Below are positions 26,668 through 35,201 of a stretch of 52,229 nt of DNA, piece by piece. Below the pieces are notes generated by a model. The model saw only the letters and a program-made list of their open reading frames with translations. It was not told the DNA's origin and did not search any database. Source of the DNA: Desulfobacteraceae bacterium (GTDB lineage: Bacteria; Desulfobacterota; Desulfobacteria; Desulfobacterales; Desulfobacteraceae); contig JADGFI010000041.1 in the NCBI GenBank assembly GCA_016743945.1, positions 890 through 53,118 of the forward strand. Direction: 5' to 3'. The stretch's first letter is position 1; each line of letters opens with the position of its first letter. A program made the position numbers and the translations under genes.

Positions 26668-26816
26668 TAAGGGCAGTATCTGTATCCTCGGCATTCCCTT
26701 TGATGCCAATAGTTCTTTTAGAAAAGGACCGGGATTTTCATACTGTTACCGCCATGGTGGCAGCCAAACTGCTTAAAGAAATTATTCGGAGAATTTTTAC
26801 AGATCGGTCGACTTAA
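26624..26816 (+). pseudogene. Agmatinase (speB-like) remnant with internal deletion
   Basis: From ATG 26624 the frame reads KIAPQTIDKGSICILGIPFD then ANSSFRKGPGFS, the N-terminal start of agmatinase/ureohydrolases. It then runs into unrelated residues and stops at about 26776. In another frame, VTAMVAAKLLKEIIRRIF (to stop 26816) is the C-terminal helix of the same family. The metal-binding middle, roughly 220 codons, is gone. The start overlaps aat, so an intact copy once probably ended the clpS-clpA-aat operon. Confidence 0.8.
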
Positions 26817-26853
26817 CCCGTTTGACGTTTAAAGAATCATCAAAAGGCTGTTT

Positions 26854-27696
26854 ATGAACTGGTGGCAGGAATTACCCTATAAGATGAGCCCGTATTTATT
26901 TCAAATCAACGGGTTCCAAGTACGATATTACAGCCTCATGTATATGGCGGCATTTGCCAGCGTCTATTGGCTAGTGGCATATCGCCTCAAAACAGAACCC
27001 TGGCCCCTTCACAAGGAACTCGTATATGATTTTTTTATGTGGGCAGCTGTGGGAGTCATTCTCGGCGGCAGACTCGGCTATGTGGTGTTCTATGATTTTT
27101 CCTATTTTCTACACCACCCTTTGAAAATTTTTCTTCCCTTTGATCTTTCCGATGGATTTAAATTTACCGGCATTTCCGGAATGTCTTTCCACGGAGGCCT
27201 TATAGGGGTTGTGACGGTATTTTTTTTCTATTGCCAAAAACATAAAATCAACATTTGGGATTTTTCCGATTTGATCTGTCCGGCGGTTCCCCTGGGATAC
27301 ACCTTTGGCAGACTTGGTAATTTCATCAATTCAGAACTGTTTGGAAGACCCACCACCCTGCCCTTTGGGATGTATTTTCCCACGGACCCCACCCATACCC
27401 TGCGCCACCCTTCCCAGCTTTATGAAGCTTTTTTTGAGGGAATTGTTTTGTTTATACTTCTCTGGACTATCAAACGCCGTCCCTGGGCAAAACATCGCCT
27501 ATTTGCCTTATACCTTTTGGGATATGGTTTCATTCGTTTCCTGATTGAATTTTTCCGGCAACCTGACCCTCATTTAAACATGCCATGGCACATATTCACC
27601 ATGGGTCAACTATTGTGCACGGCAATGATGGTCACTGGGTTAGTACTTCTTTTTTCCCGGGGGGACCACCATGGAGATCACCCGGGATCACCTTGA
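26854..27696 (+). CDS. lgt: Prolipoprotein diacylglyceryl transferase
   Basis: The 280-residue inner-membrane enzyme puts diacylglycerol on the lipobox Cys of prolipoproteins. It has about seven spans, the Lgt signature GRLGNFINSELFGRPT, the upstream HGGLIGVV segment with catalytic-region His, and RHPSQLYEAFFEG near the C-terminal third. AAAGG precedes ATG 26854. Length is normal. It is the enzyme that would lipidate the lipoprotein at 9309. Confidence 0.96.
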   Translation: MNWWQELPYKMSPYLFQINGFQVRYYSLMYMAAFASVYWLVAYRLKTEPWPLHKELVYDFFMWAAVGVILGGRLGYVVFYDFSYFLHHPLKIFLPFDLSDGFKFTGISGMSFHGGLIGVVTVFFFYCQKHKINIWDFSDLICPAVPLGYTFGRLGNFINSELFGRPTTLPFGMYFPTDPTHTLRHPSQLYEAFFEGIVLFILLWTIKRRPWAKHRLFALYLLGYGFIRFLIEFFRQPDPHLNMPWHIFTMGQLLCTAMMVTGLVLLFSRGDHHGDHPGSP

Positions 27697-27755
27697 CAAA
27701 AATGGTTTCATCATCATTGTTCTTAAAGATATAAACCCTTTTGGGAGAACAACCT

Positions 27756-28151
27756 ATGCTCTTTCGACTTTTTTTATGTTTTACCCTCATCCCGGTAATT
27801 GAGCTTTATCTTTTAATAAAGGTGGGGACGGTCATTGGCGGCTTCAACACCATCTTAATTGTCATCCTGACCGGATTTACCGGTGCCTGGCTTGCCCGCA
27901 TGGAAGGGTTAAACACCATGTTAAAGGTCAGGAGAAATCTTGAACAGGGCATTATGCCGGCAGAAGATCTCATGGATGCCCTGATTATACTCATCGCAGG
28001 CCTTGTCCTCATTACGCCGGGGCTGATGACAGATGTTTTCGGGCTAATGCTGCTTTGGCCGGTAACCCGAAATGCATTCAAACGTTTTTTAAGGAAAAAA
28101 TTTGATAAACTGCAGTCCAAGGGAGATATCAATATCACCCGGTTTCATTGA
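27756..28151 (+). CDS. fxsA: FxsA-family membrane protein
   Basis: The 131-residue protein has three or four spans and the FxsA pattern: FLCFTLIPVIELYLLIKVG, TGFTGAWLARMEGL and AGLVLITPGLMTDVFGL. E. coli FxsA eases phage exclusion when overproduced; the normal role is unknown. I start at ATG 27756, seven bases after GGGAGA; a TTG at 27741 is inside the ribosome-site region. Confidence 0.88.
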   Translation: MLFRLFLCFTLIPVIELYLLIKVGTVIGGFNTILIVILTGFTGAWLARMEGLNTMLKVRRNLEQGIMPAEDLMDALIILIAGLVLITPGLMTDVFGLMLLWPVTRNAFKRFLRKKFDKLQSKGDINITRFH

Positions 28152-28224
28152 CCCGGTTTCATGAAACCTGTTAACCTGATATTTTTTGCCCCGATTTTAT
28201 CCTGCCCTATAAAGGAGAAGACTT

Positions 28225-28758
28225 ATGTTTAATAAATTCATTGAACAGCGAAGAAGCATCCGAAAATTTAAAGATAGGCCCATTGAACGAGAAAAAATTG
28301 ACCAGCTCATCCAAGCAGCCCTGAGATCCCCTTCCTCAAGAAATTTCAACCCCTGGCGATTTATCGTGGTTGACAAACCCGGTCTTCTTGAAAAACTTGC
28401 AGCAGCAAAAGCCCATGGTTCCTCATTTTTAAAAGGAGCCCCCCTGGGAATTGTGGTCTGCGCAGATCCGAGTGCCAGCGATGTCTGGGTAGAAGATGCA
28501 TCCATAGCCTCCATATTCATTCATCTGACAGCACAGTCGTTGGAGCTTGGCAGTTGCTGGATACAGATCAGAAAACGGGACCATGATTCGTCTAAAAGTG
28601 CGGATAGCTATATTAAAGATCTTTTGGGCATACCCGATAATATAATGATTGAATCAATCATTGCGATAGGGTATCCTGATGAGGTTAAACAAGGACATCC
28701 AAAGGAAATTCTGGAATATGACAAGGTTTCTTTTAATCGGTATGGCGAAAAGGATTAA
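28225..28758 (+). CDS. Nitroreductase-family FMN oxidoreductase
   Basis: The 177-residue protein opens with IEQRRSIRKFKDRPIEREKI and LRSPSSRNFNPWRFIVVD, the FMN-binding start of nitroreductases, and continues with LKGAPLGIVVCADPS and an AIGYPDE end. These enzymes reduce nitro groups, quinones or flavins with NAD(P)H. AAAGGAG precedes ATG 28225. The HDOD gene starts at the base after its stop. Confidence 0.9.
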   Translation: MFNKFIEQRRSIRKFKDRPIEREKIDQLIQAALRSPSSRNFNPWRFIVVDKPGLLEKLAAAKAHGSSFLKGAPLGIVVCADPSASDVWVEDASIASIFIHLTAQSLELGSCWIQIRKRDHDSSKSADSYIKDLLGIPDNIMIESIIAIGYPDEVKQGHPKEILEYDKVSFNRYGEKD

Positions 28759-29622
28759 ATGGACGTAAAAGAACAAATTCTCAAAATGGTGCAGAAAAGG
28801 GAGAGTGAGATACCAACGCTCCCAGTCGTTATTGACAGAATAATCAGTGTTGCATCCGATGAAAAAACAACCACCGAAGAACTCGCAGATGTCATATCCT
28901 ACGATCAGGGGATGAGCAACAAACTCTTAAAACTTGCCAATTCAGTTTATTATGCCCAACAAACCAAAGTTGCAAGCGTAAAACGGTCTATCTCGGTCAT
29001 TGGGTTTGATGAAATCATCGGCATTGCCCTTGGTATGGGAATTCTTTCTGCCGTTACTGACAAATCAGGATTAAGCTTGGACATGAAAGCCCTGTGGATA
29101 CACGGGATCGGGGTTGCAACCGTGTCAAAGGAACTGGCGAAAAGGACCAATCCTGCCATTGCAAGCAAAATATTTATCCCTGCCCTTCTCCATGACATGG
29201 GCAAAATTGTCTTTACCAGGTATTTTAAAGAAGAGTATATGAAGGTCCGGCAGTTTGCCATTGAAAACAAAAAACCATTGTATTTTGCTGAAAACGCAAT
29301 TTTCAAACTGGACCATTCCATCTTGTCGGCCCTCTTGATGAAACGGTGGAATTTTCCCCAATCCATCATGGTCCCCTGTAGATTTCACCACAACCCTGAA
29401 TCATCTCCTGTAAAATTTCGGCACCAGGCCCTGATCATCAATCTGGCAAACTACCTGACCCAGAAAGCGGGAATCGGGCACAGTGGAAACCCCGTGCCCG
29501 TCACCATCAAAAATGCCCCCAAAAAAATCGGGGTCAACGAATCTGTTCTTCGATTGACCATTGACCAGCTCAAGCGTAAGGAAAACGAAATAAAAGAATT
29601 TTTTAAAATTACAACGGCATAA
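28759..29622 (+). CDS. HDOD-domain signalling protein
   Basis: The 287-residue protein has the HDOD pattern: ESEIPTLPVVIDRIISVASD, a segment VISYDQGMSNKLLKLANSVY, and the degenerate HD part PALLHDMGKIVF. HDOD proteins are non-catalytic or weakly catalytic partners in two-component and second-messenger signalling. It abuts the nitroreductase gene and converges with the YihY gene, three bases apart. No receiver domain is fused. Confidence 0.9.
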   Translation: MDVKEQILKMVQKRESEIPTLPVVIDRIISVASDEKTTTEELADVISYDQGMSNKLLKLANSVYYAQQTKVASVKRSISVIGFDEIIGIALGMGILSAVTDKSGLSLDMKALWIHGIGVATVSKELAKRTNPAIASKIFIPALLHDMGKIVFTRYFKEEYMKVRQFAIENKKPLYFAENAIFKLDHSILSALLMKRWNFPQSIMVPCRFHHNPESSPVKFRHQALIINLANYLTQKAGIGHSGNPVPVTIKNAPKKIGVNESVLRLTIDQLKRKENEIKEFFKITTA

Positions 29623-29625
29623 AAA

Positions 29626-30894
29626 CTAAATATCCTTAAGTTTTCGCTCTCCTGAAGAATTTCTGGCCGCACGGGTAAAAGCATTCAAGCTTTCTTCCAA
29701 AGTTTCAAATTCCAGGGAATCGCTCACCTGGACGCACTTGTCTGTTGGCTGCTCAAAAGCTGTTATCACATCCATGATCGTTAAGAATTCAATATCCACT
29801 GCAGGGGAATACCCCAGAAACCCTTTGGAAGAGGTGACCTGGAACAAAAGATTCGATTCCAATAATTTTTCCAAAATAATTTTGATAACTTTTAAGGGCA
29901 GCTTCAATTCCTTTGATATCTCTTGATCAGTTGCCGGACAATCCCCCTGGGCAAATCGTTTGACACAAAACAAAACCATCCTTATCGCCATCAGCTTTTG
30001 TAAACGCAAACTCAAATCCTCATACCCAAGGTCATCGGTTTCAAGGGAGGGTGTATTCTCCCAGACAAAGGCCATTTCTGCCCCATACAATAAAATAACC
30101 CAGGAAAGTTGGAGCCAGATGAGAAATAAGGGCAGGGCTGCAAAACTCCCATAAATCGCATTATAATTGGAAACCCCCACCTGAAATTTCAAATAAAATA
30201 TCTGAACAAGCTGGAAAATAGTTCCGGCAATAATAGCCCCGACAGCGGCAGCTGTGACATCTATTTTTTTGTTGGGGATGATCACATAAAAAAACACAAA
30301 CAGCACCCAAATGGATAGAAAAGGGAAAATATTGAATCCAAAAGAGATTAAATTTTCAAAACCTGCCGGCAGGTTGAGGTATTCCATGAAATTTTTAAGA
30401 CGGGTGGTGACAAAGATAGTGGCGCTGCTGGAAAAAATCACCAATAGTCCGGCGGCAAAGGAAATGGTCATATAATCGGTAATCTTCCGAAGGAGAGTTC
30501 TGTCTCCCTTCACCCACCAAATTTGATTAAAGGCATTTTCAATGTGCCCCAGAAGTTTTACCAGGGAATACACAAGCAAAATGATCCCTATAATCGCCAT
30601 GGGCCCGCCATGGGTTTTGTCCAGCAGGTTGTTTGAAAACGCCAGTACATTTTTGATGATCTCTTCCTGGCCTTCAAACATGACCAGGACCTTAGCTTCA
30701 AGAAACTGCTGAAACCCAAACCCCTTGGCAATGCCAAAGGCCATGGCCATGACCGGAACAATGGCAAAAAGAGAATACAGGGTCAGGGAAGCTGCCCTCA
30801 AAGAACAGCGGTCCTGTTGAAATTCCTTAAAGGAGGAGACAATGATTCTGGAGTATTTTTTATACCCAATAAAGAGTTCTTTTTTATAATCCAT
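29626..30894 (-). CDS. YihY/BrkB-family inner-membrane protein with C-terminal winged-helix-like part
   Basis: The 422-residue protein has the YihY layout of six spans: CSLRAASLTLYSLFAIVPVMA, GGPMAIIGIILLVYSLVKLLGHIENAFN, and FGSFAALPLFLIWLQLSWVILLYGAE-like segments. Earlier called RNase BN, the family is now regarded as membrane proteins of unknown function. The C-terminal 130 residues are soluble and contain a helix-turn-helix-like stretch (TDQEISKELKLPLKVIKIILEKL), as in some longer YihY proteins. The start overlaps the upstream oxidoreductase gene by 11 bases, so translation is probably coupled. Confidence 0.87.
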   Translation of the reverse strand: MDYKKELFIGYKKYSRIIVSSFKEFQQDRCSLRAASLTLYSLFAIVPVMAMAFGIAKGFGFQQFLEAKVLVMFEGQEEIIKNVLAFSNNLLDKTHGGPMAIIGIILLVYSLVKLLGHIENAFNQIWWVKGDRTLLRKITDYMTISFAAGLLVIFSSSATIFVTTRLKNFMEYLNLPAGFENLISFGFNIFPFLSIWVLFVFFYVIIPNKKIDVTAAAVGAIIAGTIFQLVQIFYLKFQVGVSNYNAIYGSFAALPLFLIWLQLSWVILLYGAEMAFVWENTPSLETDDLGYEDLSLRLQKLMAIRMVLFCVKRFAQGDCPATDQEISKELKLPLKVIKIILEKLLESNLLFQVTSSKGFLGYSPAVDIEFLTIMDVITAFEQPTDKCVQVSDSLEFETLEESLNAFTRAARNSSGERKLKDI

Positions 30895-31897
30895 ACCGCG
30901 TTAGCCCCTCTGTTTCAAGCCATTTTTTTAACCTTCTAAGCCCTTCCTGGGTAGAAATGGCAGGCGTATACCCAAGATCTTTCTTTGCCCGGGAGATATT
31001 AAACCAATGGGATGTGGCCAGCTCCTTTGCAGCAAATCGAGTCATGGGCGGATCTTTTTTAATCCCGAATGTTTTATAGACCAATTCAAACAGCCCCCCT
31101 GCCAGATATGCCGTTTTGGCAGATACATGCCCTTTCAAGGGCGGCAGCCCTGCTGCAGAAAGAAAGGCATTGGCCAGCGTCCATTTTGAGATGGGTTCAT
31201 CCTGGCTGATAAAGTATATATTTCCCGAAAGACGGGTATTTGTCAAAAGTTTTTCAGCAGCGAGAAGATGAGCATCGGCTGCATTGTCCACATAGATGGT
31301 ATCCACCAGATCAGACCCACTCCCAATTTTTTTTAACCGTTTTGCCCGGCAAAGAATAGTTGGAACCAGGTGGTTATCTTCCGGCCCCCAGATCAAGTGA
31401 GGCCGGAGGATAATGGCGGCTAACCCCATTTTGGCAGCGCCGAGAACCAATTTTTCAGCCATGGCCTTGGTTTCAGGATAGGGTGCCAGATAGGTTTCAG
31501 GATAGGGAATGGATTCATCCAGATTTTCCATATCGAACGCGTCAAATATCACACTGGGAGAACTGGTATGGATCAGCCGGGCCACATGGTTCGCCTGGCA
31601 GGCCGCTATCACATGTTGGGTTCCCGTGACATTGACTGAATAATAAGATTGAAAGCGCCCCCATATCCCGGGTTTTGCCGCCACGTGAAATATGGTATCC
31701 ATCCCTTGAAATGCCTTTACAACATCAGCTTTATTGCACAAATCCCCTTGGATCTGTGCCACCCCCAAGGCCTCTAATTGTGGATACCATTGCCGGGAAA
31801 AAGAGGTGACCTTCACTCCTCCTAGGATCAGTTTACGGGCGATAACCTTTCCCAGAAACCCGCCCCCCCCGGTGACCAATACATTCTCTATTTTCAT
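30884..31897 (-). CDS. NAD(P)-dependent sterol/alkanone dehydrogenase-like epimerase (OleD-like)
   Basis: The 337-residue extended SDR protein has the nucleotide motif VTGGGGFLGKVIARKL, the catalytic YPETK (YxxxK) and upstream TSSPSVIFDA. Sequence around FHVAAKPGIWGRFQSYYSVNVTGT resembles OleD and 3-beta-hydroxysteroid dehydrogenases, which reduce 2-alkyl-3-ketoacids or sterol-like ketones. oleA, oleB and oleC are not in the window, so the hydrocarbon pathway cannot be claimed. AAGGA lies before ATG 31897. It is followed by the YihY gene in the same transcript. Confidence 0.82.
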   Translation of the reverse strand: MKIENVLVTGGGGFLGKVIARKLILGGVKVTSFSRQWYPQLEALGVAQIQGDLCNKADVVKAFQGMDTIFHVAAKPGIWGRFQSYYSVNVTGTQHVIAACQANHVARLIHTSSPSVIFDAFDMENLDESIPYPETYLAPYPETKAMAEKLVLGAAKMGLAAIILRPHLIWGPEDNHLVPTILCRAKRLKKIGSGSDLVDTIYVDNAADAHLLAAEKLLTNTRLSGNIYFISQDEPISKWTLANAFLSAAGLPPLKGHVSAKTAYLAGGLFELVYKTFGIKKDPPMTRFAAKELATSHWFNISRAKKDLGYTPAISTQEGLRRLKKWLETEGLTRYGL

Positions 31898-31932
31898 TTT
31901 TTCCTTTTTTCTTTTTTAATTTGTATCTGTGC

Positions 31933-31961
31933 TTGACAAAAGGCCTGTTTTAAAGTAAAAA
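31933..31961 (+). promoter_or_regulatory. Promoter of the tRNA-Gly gene
   Basis: TTGACA (31933-31938), a 17-base spacer and TAAAAA (31956-31961) lie 17 bases before the tRNA. The -35 element is perfect and the -10 is moderate. Confidence 0.55.
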
Positions 31962-31978
31962 ATGCCATCTTTTGCTGA

Positions 31979-32053
31979 GCGGGAATAACTCAGTGGTAGA
32001 GTGCGACCTTGCCAAGGTCGAAGTCGCGGGTTCAACTCCCGTTTCCCGCTCCA
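31979..32053 (+). tRNA. tRNA-Gly (anticodon GCC)
   Basis: A full cloverleaf is visible: acceptor GCGGGAA/TTCCCGC, D stem ACTC/GAGT, anticodon stem CGACC/GGTCG with loop TTGCCAA (anticodon GCC), T arm CGGGTTCAACTCCCG, and an encoded CCA end. It is single, with its own promoter upstream and two T-runs (32054-32071) downstream that could end transcription. Confidence 0.97.
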
Positions 32054-32138
32054 TTTTTTTCCTTTTTTTCCCGAACCGAGTCGATCTGATCTGGTCTGGC
32101 CGATCAAAAGATCTATCCCTAAAAGACTAAATATCTGG

Positions 32139-33095
32139 TTAAAAATCAAGCGCCTGGCCTATTTTTTCCTTTAATGCCAGCTCATAAACAGCTGTGGCAA
32201 CGGTCAGATCAAACAATGCCATGCCAACAGATTTAAAAAATAAGGTTTTATTCTCCAGGTCAATCGGTTTTGCAACCAGGCTGGTAAATGCCTTTATTTT
32301 TTCAGGTTTTACAACCTTATTTTCAAGGGGGATACAAATATCTCCAGACTCCTTGGCGGCAAACAAAGTATCCACATAGACATGATCCGCTGTTGAAATA
32401 ACCGCATCGGGAAATTCCTTCATTTCCGGCCTAAAGGATCCAATGGAAATAAATGTTTTCCCTTTTACAAGGGATGGATCATCCTTAAACAAGGGCTTGC
32501 GACTGGTGGTGGCGGCAATAATCAACTGGGAGGATTTCACCAACTCTTCTGAATTATCCGTGGTCACATAGGTAACCTGGGGAAACGCCTCTTTAAGAAT
32601 CCGGGCCATTTTATTTGCTGCCACAAGGCTTAAATCTTTGATCCATAATTTTCTTATCCTCCGGTTAAAGAGAAGATACCGTGCCTGGCTGAGACCCTGG
32701 ACCCCTGCCCCCAGGATACCGGCAGTTTCAATATGTTCAGGCGTTAACAACGCAACGCCTAAGCCCCCGACAGCACCGGTTCTTTGGGCCGTGATGGCAG
32801 CACCATCCATAATGGCCAGGGGACTGCCGGTTCTGTTATCAGCCAGCACCAAAACCCCATTAACAACGGGTTGGTCAAACTCAAGGGCATCGGGAAAGAC
32901 AGATACCAATTTTGTTACAAAAAATTCATTGCAAAAACAGGGCATAAGCAACAGGGTATTTTGCTCATTTTCCACATGTATCCGATCCGGCATATTATAA
33001 GAATTATTCAAAACAAGCTCATAGGCCTTTTTAACGGCATTTTGAATGAGTCTCTGGTCAACTTTATGGATATCTCGTTTACTTATAGATAACAT
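32139..33095 (-). CDS. Ornithine cyclodeaminase / mu-crystallin family dehydrogenase
   Basis: The 318-residue protein has the family's Rossmann core: GILGAGVQGLSQARYLLFNR, then IIAATTSRKPLF and FISIGSFRPEMKEFPD. The N-terminal part contains MPCFCNEFFVTKLVSVFPDAL and AITAQRTGAVGGLGVALL, the substrate-site region. Members act as ornithine cyclodeaminase, alanine dehydrogenase or imine reductases; the exact substrate is unclear. I start at ATG 33095, six bases after GGGGGAGA; a longer frame to 33251 adds an unrelated basic stretch. Confidence 0.87.
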   Translation of the reverse strand: MLSISKRDIHKVDQRLIQNAVKKAYELVLNNSYNMPDRIHVENEQNTLLLMPCFCNEFFVTKLVSVFPDALEFDQPVVNGVLVLADNRTGSPLAIMDGAAITAQRTGAVGGLGVALLTPEHIETAGILGAGVQGLSQARYLLFNRRIRKLWIKDLSLVAANKMARILKEAFPQVTYVTTDNSEELVKSSQLIIAATTSRKPLFKDDPSLVKGKTFISIGSFRPEMKEFPDAVISTADHVYVDTLFAAKESGDICIPLENKVVKPEKIKAFTSLVAKPIDLENKTLFFKSVGMALFDLTVATAVYELALKEKIGQALDF

Positions 33096-33287
33096 GCAAT
33101 CTCCCCCTGGGTAATTTTTTGATTTATTCTTAATTACCATATGAAGATATAAATCTCCACGAAAACTAGATTTTCGTTTTCTCTTTGCACAAAAAAACAG
33201 ATCTCTTTTCCTTTCGGATAAAAGTGTGATAAAAAAGATTCGAACTGCCAAGATAGGTTAAAAAATAATTATTCAAGGATATTATTT

Positions 33288-33890
33288 GTGAGAAAAAAAG
33301 AAAGCGTTCTGTGCATTCATCGAGACCGGTTACCCTCTTCATGGGTCAAGACTAAAAGCATTTTACCCCTGGATCTGAACACATTTGTTGAAGAATGCAC
33401 CCAAAGCGGATTTGACTTTATAATTCGAAAAGAAGCAGAACAAAACCCCGACCTAAAGCAGGTGATTCCTTATATTCTCCTTCAGACGCAAAACTCGGAG
33501 ACTGCCATCTATAACCGCCAGGGAAGTGAGAAACGCCTCCATGATCTTTGGTCCTTAGGGATTGGCGGGCATATAAATCCCATTGATCAGAAAAATAAAC
33601 AGGCGTCCTTCAAGGATATTTTAATATGCGGAATGGAACGGGAACTGGATGAGGAGCTCATCAAAAGACCACCCTTGGACCAGGCAAAATTTGTCGGAAT
33701 TATCAGTGAAGATATCACCGATGTAGGCAGTGTCCATCTAGGTGCGGTGTTCCAAATTATTACCAAAACCCCGGAACTCTATCTCCCCGGTCCAGAACTT
33801 TCCCAGTTTCAATGGGCAAAAAACAAGGAGTTGACCCAATTAGATTTGGAACTCTGGTCGGAACTGGCCCTGGCATTGATTTCACTTTAA
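33288..33890 (+). CDS. NUDIX-superfamily protein (predicted phosphoesterase, MutT-like)
   Basis: The 200-residue protein has LHDLWSLGIGGHINPID followed by ILICGMERELDEEL, a Nudix-type box with the GGH(I/V) opening of a group seen in many anaerobes. It ends with FQWAKNKELTQLDLELWSELAL. Catalytic REL and EE residues are present (RELDEEL). Substrate is unknown. Start is GTG 33288 with AAGGAT upstream. It overlaps the convergent TrpR-like gene by nine bases. Confidence 0.8.
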   Translation: MRKKESVLCIHRDRLPSSWVKTKSILPLDLNTFVEECTQSGFDFIIRKEAEQNPDLKQVIPYILLQTQNSETAIYNRQGSEKRLHDLWSLGIGGHINPIDQKNKQASFKDILICGMERELDEELIKRPPLDQAKFVGIISEDITDVGSVHLGAVFQIITKTPELYLPGPELSQFQWAKNKELTQLDLELWSELALALISL

Positions 33891-34148
33891 CTGATTCAAT
33901 ACCTTTAATACGACAGAGTTTTTATCTTTAAGCACCTTGGAACCCCGGGTGATCTTGCAGAGACTGATGCCATATTTCTCAGCAATTTTTCGCTGTGTCA
34001 TCCCCTTGCGGAGGTCTTTTAAAAGTTTCCATCTCAAAGAGAGATCATCCAGCTCGGCCGGGGTAAAAATATCATTGAAAAACCGGTTTAGCTCATCCAG
34101 GTCATTGAGGGATGAAATAATTTTTAACAATTCCTGATCTATGGTCAT
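33882..34148 (-). CDS. TrpR/YerC-family transcriptional regulator
   Basis: The product of about 88 residues matches the TrpR fold: LNDLDELNRFFNDIFTPAELDDLSLRWKLLKDLRKG and the helix-turn-helix TQRKIAEKYGISLCKITRGSKVLK, close to TrpR and Bacillus YerC. TrpR binds tryptophan; YerC-type relatives need not. No trp operon is in the window, so the effector and targets are unknown. I prefer ATG 34148 (MTIDQELLKII); a longer frame to 34187 exists. Confidence 0.85.
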   Translation of the reverse strand: MTIDQELLKIISSLNDLDELNRFFNDIFTPAELDDLSLRWKLLKDLRKGMTQRKIAEKYGISLCKITRGSKVLKDKNSVVLKVLNQLK

Positions 34149-34219
34149 ATATTTTTCCAGGTTCACGTTTCTGTCAGAAGAAAACACTCCATTTTATCTT
34201 TTTTTAACACCTATTTTTT

Positions 34220-34828
34220 TTAGCACCCGGAATTTACATCCCCATCCATCTCTCCAAAGGACTGGACCTGGTAGGTATGAACGCTCAATCCGCTTTTTTT
34301 CCACGCATTGGCAGACAATCCGGCTTTCATGCAAAGCTGGGTTAAAAATGCTTCAGGTTCCGGCAGTTGATCCCACACCTGGGGTAAAAAGGTAGCCCGA
34401 TGGTGATCTTTTTCAAGTATCACCCCATCAACCCCCGGGGCAAAAAAGGAAAGCAATTCTTTTGTATCTTTATAAACCAGCCGCTTGGGTTTAGTCAAAA
34501 TACTGATTTCAATATCAATCAGGGTCAGTTCTTCCAGGGTCAGAGGGGCAAATCGGCTATCTTTAAAGGCTGAAAATACAGCATTCTCCCGCACACCTTG
34601 CACCAGTGTTTTTATCGGTTCAATATTTCCAATGCACCCTCGAAGCGTTCCCTTTTTGTGCAGGGTAACAAAGACACCCCGTTTTTTTTCCAAAACCGCT
34701 TGGGAAATCCCAGTGAGAATTTGCGCCTCTATATCCTTTATATTCTTACCTTTAAATTTTCCAGCGATACATGCTCTGGCCAATCTTAAAAGTGCCAATC
34801 TTTCTTTACTAACGACAGATTCTTTCAT
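34220..34828 (-). CDS. AMMECR1-domain protein (AmmeMemoRadiSam system protein A)
   Basis: The 202-residue protein has the AMMECR1 hallmark LRGCIGNIEP, plus GVFVTLHKKG, FKDSRFAPLTLEEL, PGVDGVILEKDHHRATFLPQVW and a C-terminal SVHTYQVQ strand. The family is often fused or adjacent to MEMO and AmrS radical-SAM proteins; neither is here, so it stands alone. The start is ATG 34828 with GAGG seven bases before it. Function in bacteria is not established. Confidence 0.93.
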   Translation of the reverse strand: MKESVVSKERLALLRLARACIAGKFKGKNIKDIEAQILTGISQAVLEKKRGVFVTLHKKGTLRGCIGNIEPIKTLVQGVRENAVFSAFKDSRFAPLTLEELTLIDIEISILTKPKRLVYKDTKELLSFFAPGVDGVILEKDHHRATFLPQVWDQLPEPEAFLTQLCMKAGLSANAWKKSGLSVHTYQVQSFGEMDGDVNSGC

Positions 34829-35201
34829 TTTTATCCTCACAACTTTATTCCGGTTAGAACACATTATCATTGGTTTGGGCAATAGAAAACTAATTTATAA
34901 AAAATCGGTAAATAGCCAAGGGCAAAGGTTCAGGGATGAGCCCCTTCAAAAAACTCCAGTTTTTAGCGTAAATCAACGTATTTTAAAGAAAATACGTTGA
35001 TTTACGAAATAAACCTCCGTGGAACGTCTAATTTTACGGCATTCTCAATTTTCATTGCCTATTTCATCTGGATTAATTCGGATTGACTCACTTATCAATC
35101 TTTAATATTCTTGGGGATAATTGGATACGATCCCCCTCGAAGACGAACACGGCTCCCACACTTGGAGAAGGCTCCCGAATCACCCAACAGCAAGGATACC
35201 G
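34829..35201. repeat. Intergenic region with a perfect 18-bp palindrome (34967-35006)
   Basis: This 373-base gap has no gene. At 34967-34984 and 34989-35006 the arms CGTAAATCAACGTATTTT and AAAATACGTTGATTTACG are exact inverse complements around a 4-base loop AAAG. Just before it a second inverted repeat (AAAAACT at 34949-34955, AGTTTTT at 34958-34964) has a 2-base centre. The palindrome is AT-rich with no T-run after it, so it is not a typical terminator. Confidence 0.85.

Noticed and set aside
31916..32149. Open frame on the minus strand across the tRNA-Gly gene
   Set aside because: It is only the antisense reading of the tRNA and its T-runs.
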